This document shows positions 21,240 through 33,231 of a stretch of DNA of 64,000 nt, in pieces. The translations under genes and the position numbers were made by a program. How positions within the stretch are numbered: the first letter of the stretch is position 1; each line of letters opens with the position of its first letter. The notes below the pieces were generated by a model. That model did no database searches, was not told the DNA's origin, and was given only the letters and a program-made list of their open reading frames with translations. This DNA comes from Oryzias latipes (Eukaryota > Chordata > Actinopteri > Beloniformes > Adrianichthyidae): positions 6,081,325 to 6,145,324 of the forward strand of contig NC_019879.2 in NCBI RefSeq assembly GCF_002234675.1, written 5' to 3'.

Positions 21240-22350
21240 GTTTTAAGTGCGGTAGTGAAACCCACTGGGCCAAAGGGTGCAGATTTGGAACAGAAAAGAT
21301 TACGGGAAACGGGCAAAGGTTGTAGCTGAGGGACATAACACAGCCAGAGAGCCACAGTCCCAAAATCTAAATACCAAGTTTATCTCACTAGCCAAACCCT
21401 TCAACCCAAACATTAACCAACCAGTCAAAAGTAAAAGTCCTGTCTATCTCGCTTCAGTATGGCCAAACAACAAACTGAAAAATCTCCCAACCTCGCCCAA
21501 TAGGCCTCTTTCGAAACATCAAAGAGTTGCACATTTAATTGGAAAAAAATGTCTTGCTTGGTGCAAGATGAATAACATAAAGACTCAAGCTCTGTGGGAC
21601 ACAGGAGCACAGGTCACAATGATAAGCGAGGCATGAATGTCCCAAAACTTGCCTGATTTAAAGATCCGTCCCATCAGCGATCTACTAAATCAAAATGGGT
21701 TTTTGGACGGTTCTGAAATCCCTTTTCAAGGTTGGGTTGAGGTTTGCCTGAGTTTGTGTGGTCCAAAAAAATAATCTACAACCTTAGATGAGGTTTTGGT
21801 TCCAGTGCTGGTGAGAAAGGACATTGTCCAACGACCTATAATTGGGTTCAATGCGATTGAGGAAATCGTGAGAGAGAGAGAAAAACCGCCGGCTTTGCCT
21901 TTATTACGACCAAAAATACAAAGTGCAGTCCTTTCACCGGGTGACAGGGTTCTTGTGAGGAACATGTCGGAGCGCGGAAGACCAGGAAAATTACGTTCAT
22001 ACTGTGAAAAACAAACAAATGTAGTTGTGTCCCGAAACGGAGAAAACAGCCCAGTGTATGAAGTAAAACCCGAATGTGGCACAGGAAGAGGCAGAATTCT
22101 TCACAGAAACATGCTAATGGCCCGTAATGCCTTAGCTCCACAAGAACAAAGGCAAAACATTGTGAGAAAAGAAGCACTGTCAAAGAATAGAAAAAGACAT
22201 TCAACTATTGAAGAAAAAGAAGAGGAAACAAGCTCAGATGAGGATGAGCTTCAAGAACAGTGTGTTGTACATAGGCTAAAAAAATATGTCACAAGGTCTG
22301 GAATGCAGGCTGGGCCCAATTCCAGCGCTCTAGCAGCGGAGCAGTAGCCC
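21240..22350 (+). pseudogene. gag-protease-integrase remnant of the deleted gypsy element
   Basis: The first open part (to 21,636) covers the zinc knuckle and protease active site. A stop at 21,634-21,636 and another near 21,772 interrupt the protease. The second open part (21,796-22,347) joins the protease end to the integrase C-terminus and ends in an acidic, Lys-rich tail. It cannot encode a working polymerase. Confidence 0.7.
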
Positions 22351-22999
22351 AGGTTGGGTGCTGCAGAAACAGAGCACAGATACATGCTGGGCCAGATTCC
22401 ACCCGCTGCACTCTCAGCCCCCGCCACTGATACAGAGCACAGGGTCGAGACTCTAGCAGAGGAGCCTGTGGACAGTAACAGAGCTGAGATTGATGTTCCA
22501 GATGTAGCACAAGAGACTCTGGACTGATCCCGCTTGTGCTCAAGAAAGAGACTGGAATGATATGCAGCCACACAGATCTCAGCAGGAGCGACATCCCAGA
22601 GAAACTCTAACCTATGACACACTGGGTCAGCTGACCAGTGGTGTGGTGGGTCTTCAGTTTCAGCAAGTCTATCCACTATGTTGATGCAGCTATGCTGCCG
22701 TATGGACATTACTGTGTTCCGTGGTTACCACCGCTCACACTTGGACGCTGTGCTGTGTATCCTAGCAATGTTCATAGCGGTTACAACTAAAAAGAAAGAA
22801 ATGGACTGTTATGACTGTGATACATGACAACTTACAACTGAACTTTAACATGGACTGTTATCATTCTATTTATACCACTACATTGGAGTAATAAGTGGCA
22901 TGTGTGCATTAGAGTGAAAATGTGGTTATTTATTTATGTTGTTGTTGTTTTTTTGTTTTGTGCCATGTTGTGGACAACATTTAATTAGCAGGAGAGGAA

Positions 23000-23358
23000 T
23001 GTAACGGCATAAAAAAATGATGTGTGTGTGTGTGTTCCGGCCGCGTGCATATTGCGGGCGGCAGTTGGAAAGATTGGTTGGAAGAGGCTAGAAGAAGGGC
23101 TGTTAAAAAAACTAATGTTGTTAAAATAAAATATGTCCAACACAAGACGCCCTCAGTTCTCATCTGTCTGCCCAGCTGTTGGAAAGGACAAGTTAAAAAA
23201 AAAAAAAAACTAATGGGCAGATCAAGGCCAGCAGCAGCTGTGATTGTTTATGCGTTTTTATCATTACTTTGTTCTGCTTTTTTTGCTGTTGTTGAAGTTC
23301 TCGACTGCAAATAAATTGTTTTTTCTTCATCACGCCTCGACTTTTGATGGGCGTAACG
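23000..23358 (+). repeat. 3' LTR of the deleted gypsy element
   Basis: It starts TGTAACGGCATAAAAAAATG and ends GGGCGTAAC. Compared with 11,079-11,337 it has an extra retroposon at 23,118-23,204. Confidence 0.85.
23118..23204 (+). mobile_element. 5'-truncated copy of the GC-rich retroposon
   Basis: It contains only the 3' end of the family (from GTTAAAATAAAATATGTCC to GGACAAGTTAA plus an A-run) inside an LTR. It is flanked by the duplication AAAAACTAATG, which is absent from the LTR at 11,079-11,337. This marks the family as a poly(A) retroposon. Confidence 0.75.
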
Positions 23359-23439
23359 TGCTCAGAGTGGAACAACTAAACCAAAATGGCCTCAAAAGCC
23401 TGGCATTACGGGATGTAAACAGAGTATAGAGCTACAATA

Positions 23440-23960
23440 GCTGCGTTTACATGGACAAAAATAATCAGAATTAACACCTGATCAGAATAAAAATGCGTAA
23501 TCTAAACACACAGTTCGGAATACTCTGCCCCGATCAGACTCATTTGGGTCAAAATTTCCTTCGGATCGAGATGGGTGGGTTATGCCGATTGTTGATCGGA
23601 TTGTGGTGCATGTAAACAATTTATTATGGGTCACTACTGCTCTGGCCTTTCCATCATGCTTAGACGTTGTCGCGCTCCGGAGAAAGCTTTGGAGCGCGAA
23701 CAGGACCGGCCAGCTGGTCTGTGCAACCGAAACATGTCTCTGAGCAGAGCAGCTGGTGTTTTTCCCACATATTTACCTGCAGCAATTCACATTGCAGCCT
23801 TGACCGCATGGATTTGAAGTACATCCAAAGCTAAATGTTGTTGACACATATTAGTCTAATCCTAACCCTTCTTCTGGGTCCGTTAGTCCAAGAAAAAAGC
23901 ACTGGCCACAGGATGTTGTTTTTCTGAGCCCATGTACACAGTTCAATTCTAATCTGATCT
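23440..23960. mobile_element. Possible non-autonomous DNA transposon
   Basis: The left part TAGCTGCGTTTACATGGAC and the right part GCCCATGTACACAGTTC form an imperfect inverted pair. GATCGGATT/AATCTGATC words recur inside. No coding sequence. Confidence 0.35.
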
Positions 23961-24144
23961 TTGATCCAATCAAAGACATTTTGCAAATGTAGCCACAGCT
24001 GAAGAGACTCAGCAACTAATTGAAATGTGGTCGTGTGAATGCAGGCTCATTAAAACAACTTTTAACGTGATACACATTGGTTCTCACACTGTTTTCCTGA
24101 CTATCTATATGTTATCAACATACCTTCTTAGTCATCCCCCTACA

Positions 24145-24535
24145 CCACATGTGTCAAACTCAAGGCCCGGGGGCCAAATGTGGCCCTCCATGTCATTCTA
24201 TGTGGCCCTCGAGAGCATAAACGTTTTTAATTTCTTGAAATAAAAAATTGATATGTATTTATTCATATCAAGGGGGAATCAGACTTGAAAGGTCAGATTG
24301 GGCAACTATACATTAGTACTTAAACACTGTCTATATAACCTAACCTGAGAGAATCAAATTTAAAAGGATTTATGCTAGAGTAACAAGAAAATATATGTTT
24401 TCTATGCAACTGTAATTATCATTGTAAAAAGTTATAATAAATGAATAAAATAGTTATTTAACATTAAGGAGTAGTTACATTTATTTTTCATTGCCTTTAG
24501 TTACATGTATAAGTTTTATCTGGCCCTTTGTAATA
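24145..24535. repeat. hAT-type interspersed repeat fragment
   Basis: The segment TGTCAAACTCAAGGCCCGGG followed by GGCCAAATGTGGCCC is a very common vertebrate hAT-type terminus. The tail TCTGGCCCTTTG near 24,520 may be the other end. No ORF. Confidence 0.4.
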
Positions 24536-25229
24536 ATAAAATAATGTGGACCAACTATACACCTTCTTTAGGGTGCTGGGGGTTTCATAGGAGTCCGCTC
24601 ATCCAGTTCATATGTGTTTTGTGGATTTGGAAAAGGCGTTTGACAGCGTCCCCCGTGGTGTCCTGTGGAGGGTCTGGGAGGAGTGTCAGCACAGCTAAGT
24701 CTGAGGCCATGGTCCTTGTCCTGAGACAGGTAGTTTGTCTTTCTGGCTGGGTGGGTGGTTGGAGTGCTCCTGCCCAAAGTAGAGGAGTTTAAGTATCTTG
24801 GGGTCTTGTTCACGAATGAGGGAAGATCAGAGCATGAGATTGACAGGCAGATTGGAGCAGCATCTGCCATTATGCGTTTGCTGTTACGGTCTGTTGTGGT
24901 TAGGAGAGAGCTGAGCCAGAAAGGAAAGCTCTTAATTTACCAGTTGCTCTTCGTTTCAATACTTGCCTATGGTCATGAGCTTTGGGTCATGACTGAAATC
25001 ACCAGATCCCAAATACAAGCTTCTGAAATGAGCTTCTTCTGTATGGTGGCTGGTTACTCCCTTAGACGTAGGGCAAGAAGCTCGGTCACCCGCAGAAAGC
25101 TCGGAGTAGAGCCGCTGCTCCTTCACATCCGGAGTTAAGGTGGCTCGGACTTGTGGTCTGGATGTTTCAGGCATGTCCCACTGGGTGAAGGCCCTGGGGA
25201 AAACTCAGGACACGCTGGAGAGACCATGT

Positions 25230-25545
25230 GGGCGGCGGTGCCTGAGGCGGTTGAGCAGGTCGTCCAATGATCGAAGGGTCAGCAGTTCGATCCCGTTCCC
25301 CCTCAGTCAACTGTTGTTGTGTCCTTGGGAAAGACACTTCACCCTACTTCTTCCAGCATGAATGTCTCGGTGATGGTCAGAAGGACCGTAGGCACGAACT
25401 GGCGGTCACGTCCCTGTCAGTCTGCCCCAGGGCAGCTATGGCTACAACAGTAGCTTTAGGAGTGAATGACTGATAGACACTTTGTAAGCGCTTTGCGCAT
25501 CTTGAAAAGTCCAGATAAATCCAATCCATTATTATTATTATTACG
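25230..25545 (+). mobile_element. tRNA-type SINE inside the Rex3-like LINE
   Basis: A polymerase III B-box-like word GTTCGATCCC at 25,286 follows an A-box-like start. The body has the phrase CTTGGGAAAGACACTTCACCC typical of teleost SINEs, and the tail is ATT repeats at 25,528-25,542. Confidence 0.55.
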
Positions 25546-25556
25546 TCAGTTGGCTG

Positions 25557-26608
25557 TAGGGATGGGTACCGTGCCCCGGTATTGAACCAGCCCCGGGGCC
25601 ACATTCTTCAAGACCGCAGTATCGTTAAGATCTGACTTGAACGATTCTGCTATCGGTACTACTGGAGAAGTTACTTTTTCTTTTTTTGTGTCCCACAAGC
25701 GTTATCTGCCATATTTAACTCACCAAGTCAGTCAATTTTCCGTTAATTAATGATGATATTAATTTCGTTATTCTCGTTGAAGCGGAGAGCTCTGTCTGTC
25801 CATTTGTGTGCAAGGGGGCGGGGCTGTTGTTCAGACAGCACGCGCCGCGCGCGCACACCCACAATACAAGGCAGCGCACGCACAGTCTCGTAGGGGACAC
25901 GTGAGCGCCCTAGACTAAGAACACCCGTTTCTGCGTAAAATTAATGAAATTTGCGTCAAGGAGCCCCCACCATGCCGTCACCTTGCTGCTACGATGACCG
26001 CATGTTGCGCTGTTTGTGTAGAACACGCTGTAGCGGCGTGTTGGCGTTTTCTACACAAAACAAACAGGTAGAGAGGCGGGGCTTAGATTCACCGCTTATG
26101 ATTCCAGACCCGTGACAAACTATCAGCTGCTTCCTAATACTTAATAATAATTAATGACTAATGATAGTTGTCATCCGTAAAATTAATATAATTTATTGGG
26201 TTTACTGGATTTAAACAAAAATAAATAAATAGAAATGAGTCTGCATCACAGTGAATTTGTTTCCATCATCTCACTCAATCCTAACTCTGGTGTTTGACAG
26301 ACAGAAAAGTCTATTCAAGACTGGAAAATGGACAAAAGATCAAAGGAAACATCACGCTCATAAAGAATAAAAATAATTAGTTTAAATAATTAGAATGAAT
26401 ATCCTGTCTGGAACATTCTCATGTATAAAGTAAAAAAAAATTGTTGCATAATGAGGAAATAAAAAACTTTATGTTCTTAATTTGTTATTTATGTATTTAT
26501 TTTTCGTCCTCAAAAAGTATCGATAAGAGTATCGTTAAAATACCGGATCGATAAGCAGTATCGATAAGAGTAGTAGTACCGTTAAAACCTTAACGATACC
26601 CATCCCTA
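25557..26608. mobile_element. hAT-like element with perfect 8-bp duplication
   Basis: Termini TAGGGATGGGTA and TACCCATCCCTA, with TATCGATAAG words in the subtermini. Flanked by the perfect 8-bp duplication GTTGGCTG (25,549-25,556; 26,609-26,616). Removing it restores the Rex3-like sequence. No transposase. Confidence 0.8.
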
Positions 26609-26739
26609 GTTGGCTGGCCTGGGAACACATGGGGGGCCCTCAGAGGAGCTGGAGGAAGGAGTAGCTGCTTAAACTGCTGCCCCAATGACCCATTCGCTGA
26701 GCAGAAGAAGATGGATGGATGGATAAAAGCAACATCTCA

Positions 26740-27409
26740 TTATTTCATGGAACTCAAGCTATGAATCCATAAGAACATTTAAGTACATTAATAATGGTAA
26801 AAGTTTACTTGGTGTGATAAAGTAGGAGTCAATTATAAGAAAAACAAATTGGAATTCATAATAATAAAAGTTTTTTAAAATGAATATTCCATTAAAAGTT
26901 TTACTTGACACTGTGGTGCATAGAGCGGTCAACCTCTTATTGGAGAATTGAAGGTTTAGTTCCCACCTACATTGGTAGGGGTTGAGGTTGGCACCAGTGT
27001 TCAGGAGTGGAGCCGCCGTCAGTGTGTGAATGTGTGTTTGCATAGGTGAATGTGATTGAGACTGTAAAGAAAAAACATCTTACCACATTTGGCACATTGT
27101 GTGGCATTAACACCTATAGCCTGTTAAGCTTAAGGTGGAACTTTGGTAAAGTTAACAAATACTTCCTCATTAATTGGTATTAGAGCACATAACAGGCCAG
27201 GTTCTAATGTTGTTGCAACTGATGTAAAAATACCTGATAGGTAATAAAACCATTACTTGACACCAAGTAGGAGGAACAGAACGTGACTTTGTTTATTTTT
27301 GGAGAGATTTTGTCCTAATTCAGATTCTGTAGATGAAAAAGAAATAAAATCTGCCTGTTTTGAGTAATGTGTTAATTGTTGATTGCTTTATGTTTCAAAT
27401 GTCTTCCAG
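26740..27409. other. Flank and intron before the first lectin exon
   Basis: 26,890-27,060 contains a decayed SINE-like stretch. From about 27,230 the sequence resembles the intron preceding the carbohydrate-recognition exons at 52,550 and 63,003 (GGAACAGAACGTGACTTTG and following). No stalk or membrane exon was found upstream. Confidence 0.5.
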
Positions 27410-30400
27410 AAAAACCAGGATGCCCTGCAAGATGGATTGGATTTGGTTCCTCTTGCTACTTCTTCTCTGAAGAGTCTAAGTCCTGGGCTGAAGCAAGAGA
27501 GTCCTGCAGAGCCAATGAAGCTGATCTGGTGGTGATAAACACCACTGATGAAAAGGTGCTTGTATTTTTAGTTTATGTCTGTTTTGGAATAAAAACATTT
27601 TAATAAAATAAAAAAAATCTTAACAGAGATTAAACCACAAACAAAAACAATAATATAATTATTTAGTGAGCACCATCCAAATAAGTCCAAACGAAGAAGG
27701 CAGTGATAACTGCAGTCAGCCCCACATTGTGGAAATCTCAAATTCAGGATAGAGTTAGTGAGGGAAAACAGAAATGGCAGGAAAAAAATGAAAGAGCCTA
27801 TCCTAACAGCATGAATCAAATGTAGGACTAAGACAGGGGTCGGGAACCTTTTTGGCCGCGAGAGCCAGAAAGGTTCCCGACCACATATTTTTAACTGTAA
27901 TTTCGTGAGAGCCATTCAATTTGTTTAAAACTCAAAATAGAAGTGAATGTGTGCATTTTATGTAATTTCAACACTTTTAATTCCACTTTTAAAGTACAAT
28001 AAGTCTGTGGGTTCTTTTCAATTACATTGTTATTGCAGCGGACTGAGTTAAATTGGGTGGCTGTTGGGTCGCATTCTAAGTTCCGGAGCAGCTGCTTCCC
28101 AAAGACGGCGCACAGCTGCAGGGACAGCAATTCGCAGGTTTCAGGCTGGTACAAACTCTGTGATATAACAGATAATAACAAACCGATGGTGGAGCGTTTT
28201 TTTTTTTTTCTCCAAGCACCGCTACTAATGCGCCCACCCCTGGCATTGCATCGCGCCCGAGAAGGACTGTCCTGATGAAACATTTTTTTTAAATATGAAG
28301 AAAGATTTGTTTGCAAGGCAGATGTGACCATCAAAAGAGCCAGATATGAACTAAGAGATTCTTTTGTACAAACTTGACTGTTGAATGCAATTTTTGGAAT
28401 GTATGTATTAAATGAATGGAATGTATTTACTGTGTAGTGGAACTGTACATTGTGAAATCTGAGCACAGGTGATGGTGTGAGAAATGTAAATGTAATGTTT
28501 AAAAGGGAGCAGATAATTATAAGAATTGTGTTCTTCAATTCTGCTCCCTTTCAATCATGAAAATGTTCAATATGTAAGAGAAACATGTAAAGATTTGAAC
28601 ATCAATTTTCATGAAAGGAACAAATAAATAAATGAATGAATGAATTCTTCCTCAGGGGAAGAGGAAAAGGCAAACCTCTAAAGAGGAAATGATACCCTCC
28701 ACAGAACTAGTTCCACTAGATAGGGTCACATAAATCCAAATCCTGAGAACAACTACGTCAAATCTTCTTTCTCTTTCGGCTTTTCCCATCAGGGGTCGCC
28801 ACAGCGAATCATCCTTTTCCACCTCACTCTATCATGAACATCTTCTACTCTAACATTAGCCAACTTCATGTCCTCTGTTAAGACATCCATATATCTCCTC
28901 TTTGGCCGTCCTCTTGCCCTCCTGCCAGGCAGCTCCATCTCCAACATCCTTCTACCAATATAACCACTATCCCTCCTTTGAACATGTCCAAACCATCTCA
29001 GTCTGGCTTCTCTGACTTTGTCGCTAACACACGCAACATGAGCCGTCCCTCTGATGTACTCGTTCCTTATCCTGTCTAACCTGGTCACTCCTAAGGAGAA
29101 CCTCAACATATCCATCTCCGCTACCTCCATCTCAGCCTCTTGTCTCTGTCTCACTGCTACCGTGTCTAACCCATGGAGCAGAGCTGGTCTCACCACTGTC
29201 TTGTACACCTTTTCTTCTGTCACACAACACTCCTGACACTTTCCTCCACCCGCTCCAACCTGCCTGCACTCGGCTCTTCGCCTCTTTTCCACACTCCCCA
29301 TCACACTGAACTGTTGACCCCAAGTACTTAAACTCCTGCACCTTTTTCACCTCAGCTCCCTGTAACCTAACGCTTCTACCTTGATCCCTCTCGTTCAGAC
29401 ACATGTATTCTGTCTTACTACAACTGACCTTCATGCCTCTTCTTTCCAGAGCAAACCTCCACCTCTCTAGCTGTTCCTCCACCTGCTTTCTACTCTCACT
29501 GCAAATTACAGAACAACTACCACAAATAAGACTACAAAAATCTTCTTACAAAAAAAGGAAAAGAAGAAAAGAAACTCGCACTAATCCAACACAGCAGTAC
29601 CCTTTAGGAATCTACTCTGACAACTTGAGAAGAACATCCACTGGACTATGGAAAAAGCCAGACAAATCGAGGTGTTCACCACGCCTTGATTTTGGAGGGA
29701 GATCAGATCAACCTCAACCTTATAGCTCTCCACAATAAGTTGAACTAGACAGACCGTCCTCCAACCCCTATGAATCATACACACTAAGGGGCACAGCAGC
29801 CAAGACACAGAGGCTTCCATGGGACAAAATGGAACATTCCTGTGACAGAAGAAGGCAAGGTGTTGTGTGCATACTCTTAAGTCTTTCTAAATGGCCGTTG
29901 TACTGAGGGGGAAAATTTGAGGACAAACATACAGAGAGCCCAAGCAAATGAGAAAACACACACCAGAACCTAGCCATAAACCAGGGACCTCTGTCTGAAA
30001 CTATGTCCCTTGGGACACCATGGTGCCAAACCTGCAGAAGCAGTACTGTGGAAAAACAGTCAAAAACATTGAAGAACAAAAGTAGTGTCAGAATTCCCAC
30101 ACCAATCCCTAACTACTATAAAACTATATAGTGCGACACTATGTGGCGCCGAGAATTTTAAAAGCAAATTGGACACCATGCTCACTACTTCTTTTTTTTT
30201 AAACGGCGGACATGACTTCATAGATTTCATGAAGTTAAAATCGAATTGAAATGAGCATTTTGTCTACTGTCTTCTGAAGATTGAAACATTGATGCTTTAT
30301 CAAAAATTACATTTACATAAATTTTTTTGATACAACATGTTCCGACACAATGCATTGTGGTCTATATTCGCCGATCTCGTGAGCATCGATGCACACTGTT

Positions 30401-31225
30401 TTTCGCAGAGATTTTTAGGAAATTTCCAGGGCACTGGATTTTGGAATTGTAGATTTTGACAGCATTACAATATAGTTAACACGCTATATAGTGCACTATA
30501 TGGGGGTTAGGGTGGGTCAGACCTTGATCTATGTGACAGAACATGTTCTAAACATGACTCCACTAAAAGACCCTGGGAAACAACAGATTTAGGGACAAAC
30601 AAAACACCTGGAGGACAATCGGCCGGGGAAAAAAGATTAGCACAGGACTGCTTACTTTCAGTCTAATTGTTACACTCAATGAGAGACAGTTGAGCAGCAC
30701 TAGGAATCACAAATCCTGGTTAACCCTTGTGCTATCTTAGATGACCCCACCCTTACATTGACATGTTCTCCCTACCATGACAAAGGTGGATAAAGGTGGA
30801 AAGATTTCATGTAATCCATGGACAGCAGTGAAGATCACAAATTATTGAAGAAAAAAGGTTCAGAGCACTGTCTAGTGGGTCTAGATGACCCAACTCCCAA
30901 TGTTAAAGTGCCTAGGATAGCACAAGGGTTACAGGCAGTCAGGATAAAACAGAAACCACATGCTTTTCAATCAAACATGGTTGTTCCACTGACAGTTTTT
31001 ATTTTATTTTATTTTATTTTATTTGCTTTAATGAGGATAAGTTAGCATTGTACTGTTAATTGAGTCAAGGCAAAAATACATTTATTTTTTATTTTTACAG
31101 AATTTTTAAATTCTTTTGCAGACTTTTCTTTTTGCATTCAGAGATGAACGTGTTTGGATTGGACTGACTGACAAAGTCCAGGAGGGGACCTGGAAATGGG
31201 TAGATGGAAGTCCTCTGACTCTGCA
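27410..31225 (+). CDS. C-type lectin gene, partial: two carbohydrate-recognition exons
   Basis: Exon 27,410-27,555 (146 bp, phase 1 to 0) encodes the first third of a C-type lectin domain: CPARWIGFGSSCYFFSEESK, Cys of RESCRANEADLVVIN. Exon 31,122-31,225 (104 bp, phase 0 to 2) encodes the middle, with the family signature WIGLTD and GTWKWVDGSPLT. Both have consensus AG acceptors; donors are GTGCTT and GTGAGT. The last domain exon, which would carry the Ca2+/sugar motif (EPN or QPD) and WND, was not found before the next gene, and no cytoplasmic, membrane or stalk exon lies upstream. The fold is that of CD209/asialoglycoprotein-receptor-like type II receptors. A partial or dying gene is likely. 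The 3.6-kb intron is full of transposon fragments. Confidence 0.72.
27834..28347. mobile_element. hAT-type repeat fragment in the lectin intron
   Basis: It begins CAGGGGTCGGGAACCTTTTT and contains GAGAGCCA words; the right part has ATCAAAAGAGCCAGAT. This is a widespread vertebrate hAT repeat. The right terminus is missing. Confidence 0.5.
28348..28760. other. Unassigned intronic stretch
   Basis: AT-rich, with a short AATGAATG-type tandem at 28,626-28,645 that may be a LINE tail. No gene seen. Confidence 0.4.
28780..29490 (-). pseudogene. LINE reverse transcriptase, C-terminal fragment
   Basis: Minus strand. Segments MEEQLERWRFALERRGMKVS, KVQEFKYLGSTVQCDGECGK and, after a frame change, RLRWFGHVQRRDSGYIGRRM and GRPKRRYMDVLTEDM match the thumb and C-terminus of a non-LTR element (RTE-like). 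Catalytic palm absent. It may belong to the same family as the endonuclease fragment at 18,650-20,585. Confidence 0.7.
29768..30100 (-). pseudogene. Ty3/gypsy integrase fragment
   Basis: The minus-strand segment [20 protein letters not shown] with FPPQYNGHLERL matches the second Asp and the Glu region of a gypsy integrase core (compare [12 protein letters not shown] in the gag-pol at 17,040). Only ~100 codons remain and they are frame-broken. It is a different family from the chromovirus in this window. Confidence 0.65.
30110..30530. repeat. Possible MITE with ACTATATAGTGC termini
   Basis: AACTATATAGTGCGACACTAT at the left and GCTATATAGTGCACTATATG at the right form an imperfect inverted pair. 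No ORF. Confidence 0.35.
30724..30928. mobile_element. piggyBac-type MITE
   Basis: Ends CCCTTGTGCTATC...GATAGCACAAGGG, next to TTAA on the left and TTAC on the right. It shares its interior with the outer parts of 12,048-12,240 and with 46,829-47,027 and 33,408-33,603. Confidence 0.75.
30995..31023. repeat. (TTTTA)n microsatellite
   Basis: About five and a half TTTTA units just upstream of the lectin exon at 31,122. Confidence 0.8.
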
Positions 31226-31665
31226 GTGAGTGTTCAGTCTGGATCAGTGCTACTAAAACACAGAGTGAGTTGGGGGTTGGTTTAGCTGCTTGCATTTGAT
31301 TCTTTTTTATGTAGTGGCGTAAAAAGCACAACATTAACACATACACACATTTATATTTGTGTGTATATGGAAAATTTTGTTTCTTTACCTGAGAAATACA
31401 AATACTTGTATGCAGTTTCTTCACAGAAGTATTCTTCAACCTAAACTTTAAAAAGGCTTATTTGATTTGATTATTTCAAGCAATAAAAAATAACTAACTA
31501 ATGCAACAGAACAAATTACAGATACAGATATCAAGTAATACATTTTTTTGAATATAAAGAAAATTTAACAAGATGATGCCATCTTCTTGACAGTTTAATT
31601 ACTCATAGTCATAGACCCATAGAATTTTTTGGAGAGCTCCATATAGTACACACGTCACATTTGAT

Positions 31666-32406
31666 CAGGGGTCACCAACCCTGTGCCCGCGGGCGCCAGT
31701 GCGCCCGCGAGCACCCCTTGTGGCGCCCGCAGGGAATGCACCCAAAAAAAATCTTTTTTTTTTTTTATTGAAGCAAATATTCAAAAAAACAACCACGGCA
31801 TGTCTGTCAATGACAACAATATCAATTCTGAGATAAAGGTAGACAAAGAAAACCCAAATATGTAAACAAATATAACTTAAAAATAATCACTAAAAGTAAG
31901 GGTCTATTACAAAAGTTTAAATAGATCAAATAAATTACACAATTTCTGGACATTCTTATGATTCATGTAATGTAAAGATTTTGAGAATAGGTTGAGGTGG
32001 TTGAGTAATCCATTAATGTGAGGATTAATATTCCTGTCTGTTTTTATTTACATTTATGTTTAAAAAGTTAAAATTAAGTTAAAGTTCTAAAGGTTTAAAA
32101 GTTTAGCTTTACTGTGCTCAATAAATATTTATCTTGTTCGGCTGCAACCTAAAGTCTGTTTTGAAATTAGGCTCCCTCTGCAACTGAGTTTGACCCCCCC
32201 CTGTAATACGAGTCTAGAAAATTCATGCATGTTTTTGTGTGTAAAATGAGCAAATAAAAATAGGGCACACAAAAGGAAGTCCTCAAATTGTGTTGTTTTT
32301 TTTTTTTGGTGGGGGGGGGGGGGGGTAGGAGGTTTTTAGTGGCGCCCTTCATACCACTTGGTGCCCATGAAATAGCCCTCGGTCTCAAAAAGGTTGGTGA
32401 ACCCTG
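31666..32406. mobile_element. hAT-like non-autonomous element
   Basis: Termini CAGGGGTCACCAACC and GGTTGGTGAACCCTG. The 8-bp flanks CATTTGAT and CATTAGAT differ by one base, a clear hAT-type duplication. The interior is AT-rich with no ORF of interest. Confidence 0.75.
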
Positions 32407-32539
32407 CATTAGATTAATTAAATGCAATGATAAGCCAATCAGTAAAAGTAAAAAAAAAAGTTTGATTTGTTGTTTGAAAGGAAGTGGGAAGAAGAAAATT
32501 TATATAAACCCACTTCTAATGAGGTTTGTCATGTCTATA

Positions 32540-32815
32540 CTTTTGAATACCTGTCATAATCCAGGAACAAAGACAGACTGGGATGCGTCTGGCATTTACA
32601 CCGGAACAAGACGGGGTTGTCGAAGAGGGTTATGGTGACGGCGGCGGTGGTGGCGATGATAACTCTTCTTTAAGGCAAGAGTGGGGGACTCGTACTCATC
32701 CATGTCCTCTCTGCCTCGAGACAGTAGGCCTCCAAGAGCAGCATGTGCCGCTCTGCTGGATCAGGAAAGACCCAGCAGAGCGTGACAAAAAAAACAAACC
32801 TTGACAGTAACAGCT
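32540..32815 (-). pseudogene. Fragment of the non-autonomous LTR element family
   Basis: The minus-strand DPAERHMLLLEAYCLEAERT-type segment matches the N-terminus of the ORF at 5,658-6,671 (DPAERDMQLLEAYCLEAERT). The remainder diverges. It shows that the N-terminal module is older than the repeat arrays next to it. Confidence 0.65.
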
Positions 32816-33230
32816 ACATACTCATTGATGATCTTTAAAAAAACATAATCACATTAATCTAGTAATGATCACTACAGGTGTGAACTGTAAGTGTCATGCG
32901 CCTTATTTTTTCTCAACTGGCCTGAGGTCAGTCACAGTTATTACAGATATCAGTTTGTTCTTAACTCCCAATATGTCAGTGCTTTTTAATTATTTTTTTC
33001 AAGGCCCCCTCTAGAAATGGCCTTGGCCTTTGTCCTTACCTTTCCTCCTCCTTTTATTCAATAAAAACCTTAAAAGTCATTCATTGTGTGTTTTATGTTT
33101 CGTACCCTCCAGCCCTAGATCTGTATGATTGTTGACATAACACTGTAAAAGGCATTTAAAACTACTTTCATGCATCTTAAAAATATCAGAAACTAGAGTT
33201 CCCTACATTGTCCCAAAAAAGTAACTACAT
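32816..33230. other. Unassigned intergenic stretch
   Basis: No gene or clear repeat recognised. An AATAAA lies near 33,060. Confidence 0.4.
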
Positions 33231-33231
33231 T

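Larger units (their letters stand above)
21230..23358 (+). mobile_element. Internally deleted Ty3/gypsy element with 3' LTR
   Basis: The plus-strand frame contains a zinc knuckle CFKCGSETHWAKGC (21,240), a protease segment ALWDTGAQVTMIS (21,590) with stops after it, then a direct jump into an integrase C-terminal segment (VLSPGDRVLVRNMSERGRPG, 21,930). RT, RNase H and most of the integrase are deleted. A purine-rich tract at 22,989-22,999 precedes a 3' LTR (23,000-23,358) of the same family as 11,079-11,337. The 5' LTR and capsid part are missing. Confidence 0.75.
24575..26735 (+). mobile_element. Rex3-like (RTE) LINE, 3' part, broken by a SINE and a hAT element
   Basis: The segments around 24,620 (CGFGKGV; one frame over, DLEKAFDSVPRGVLW) and 24,785 onward (VEEFKYLGVLFTNEGRSEH, YGHELWVMTE, VEPLLLHIRS) match the end of fish Rex3 RT. 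The palm with the catalytic YADD/FADD is deleted near 24,680. After two insertions the coding end resumes at 26,609 (WLAWEHMGGPSEELEEG) and is followed by a short GATG tandem tail. Several frame changes make it a relic. Confidence 0.75.

Noticed and set aside
29403..29738. Plus-strand 111-codon frame
   Set aside because: It overlaps the minus-strand LINE RT fragment and has no recognisable content.
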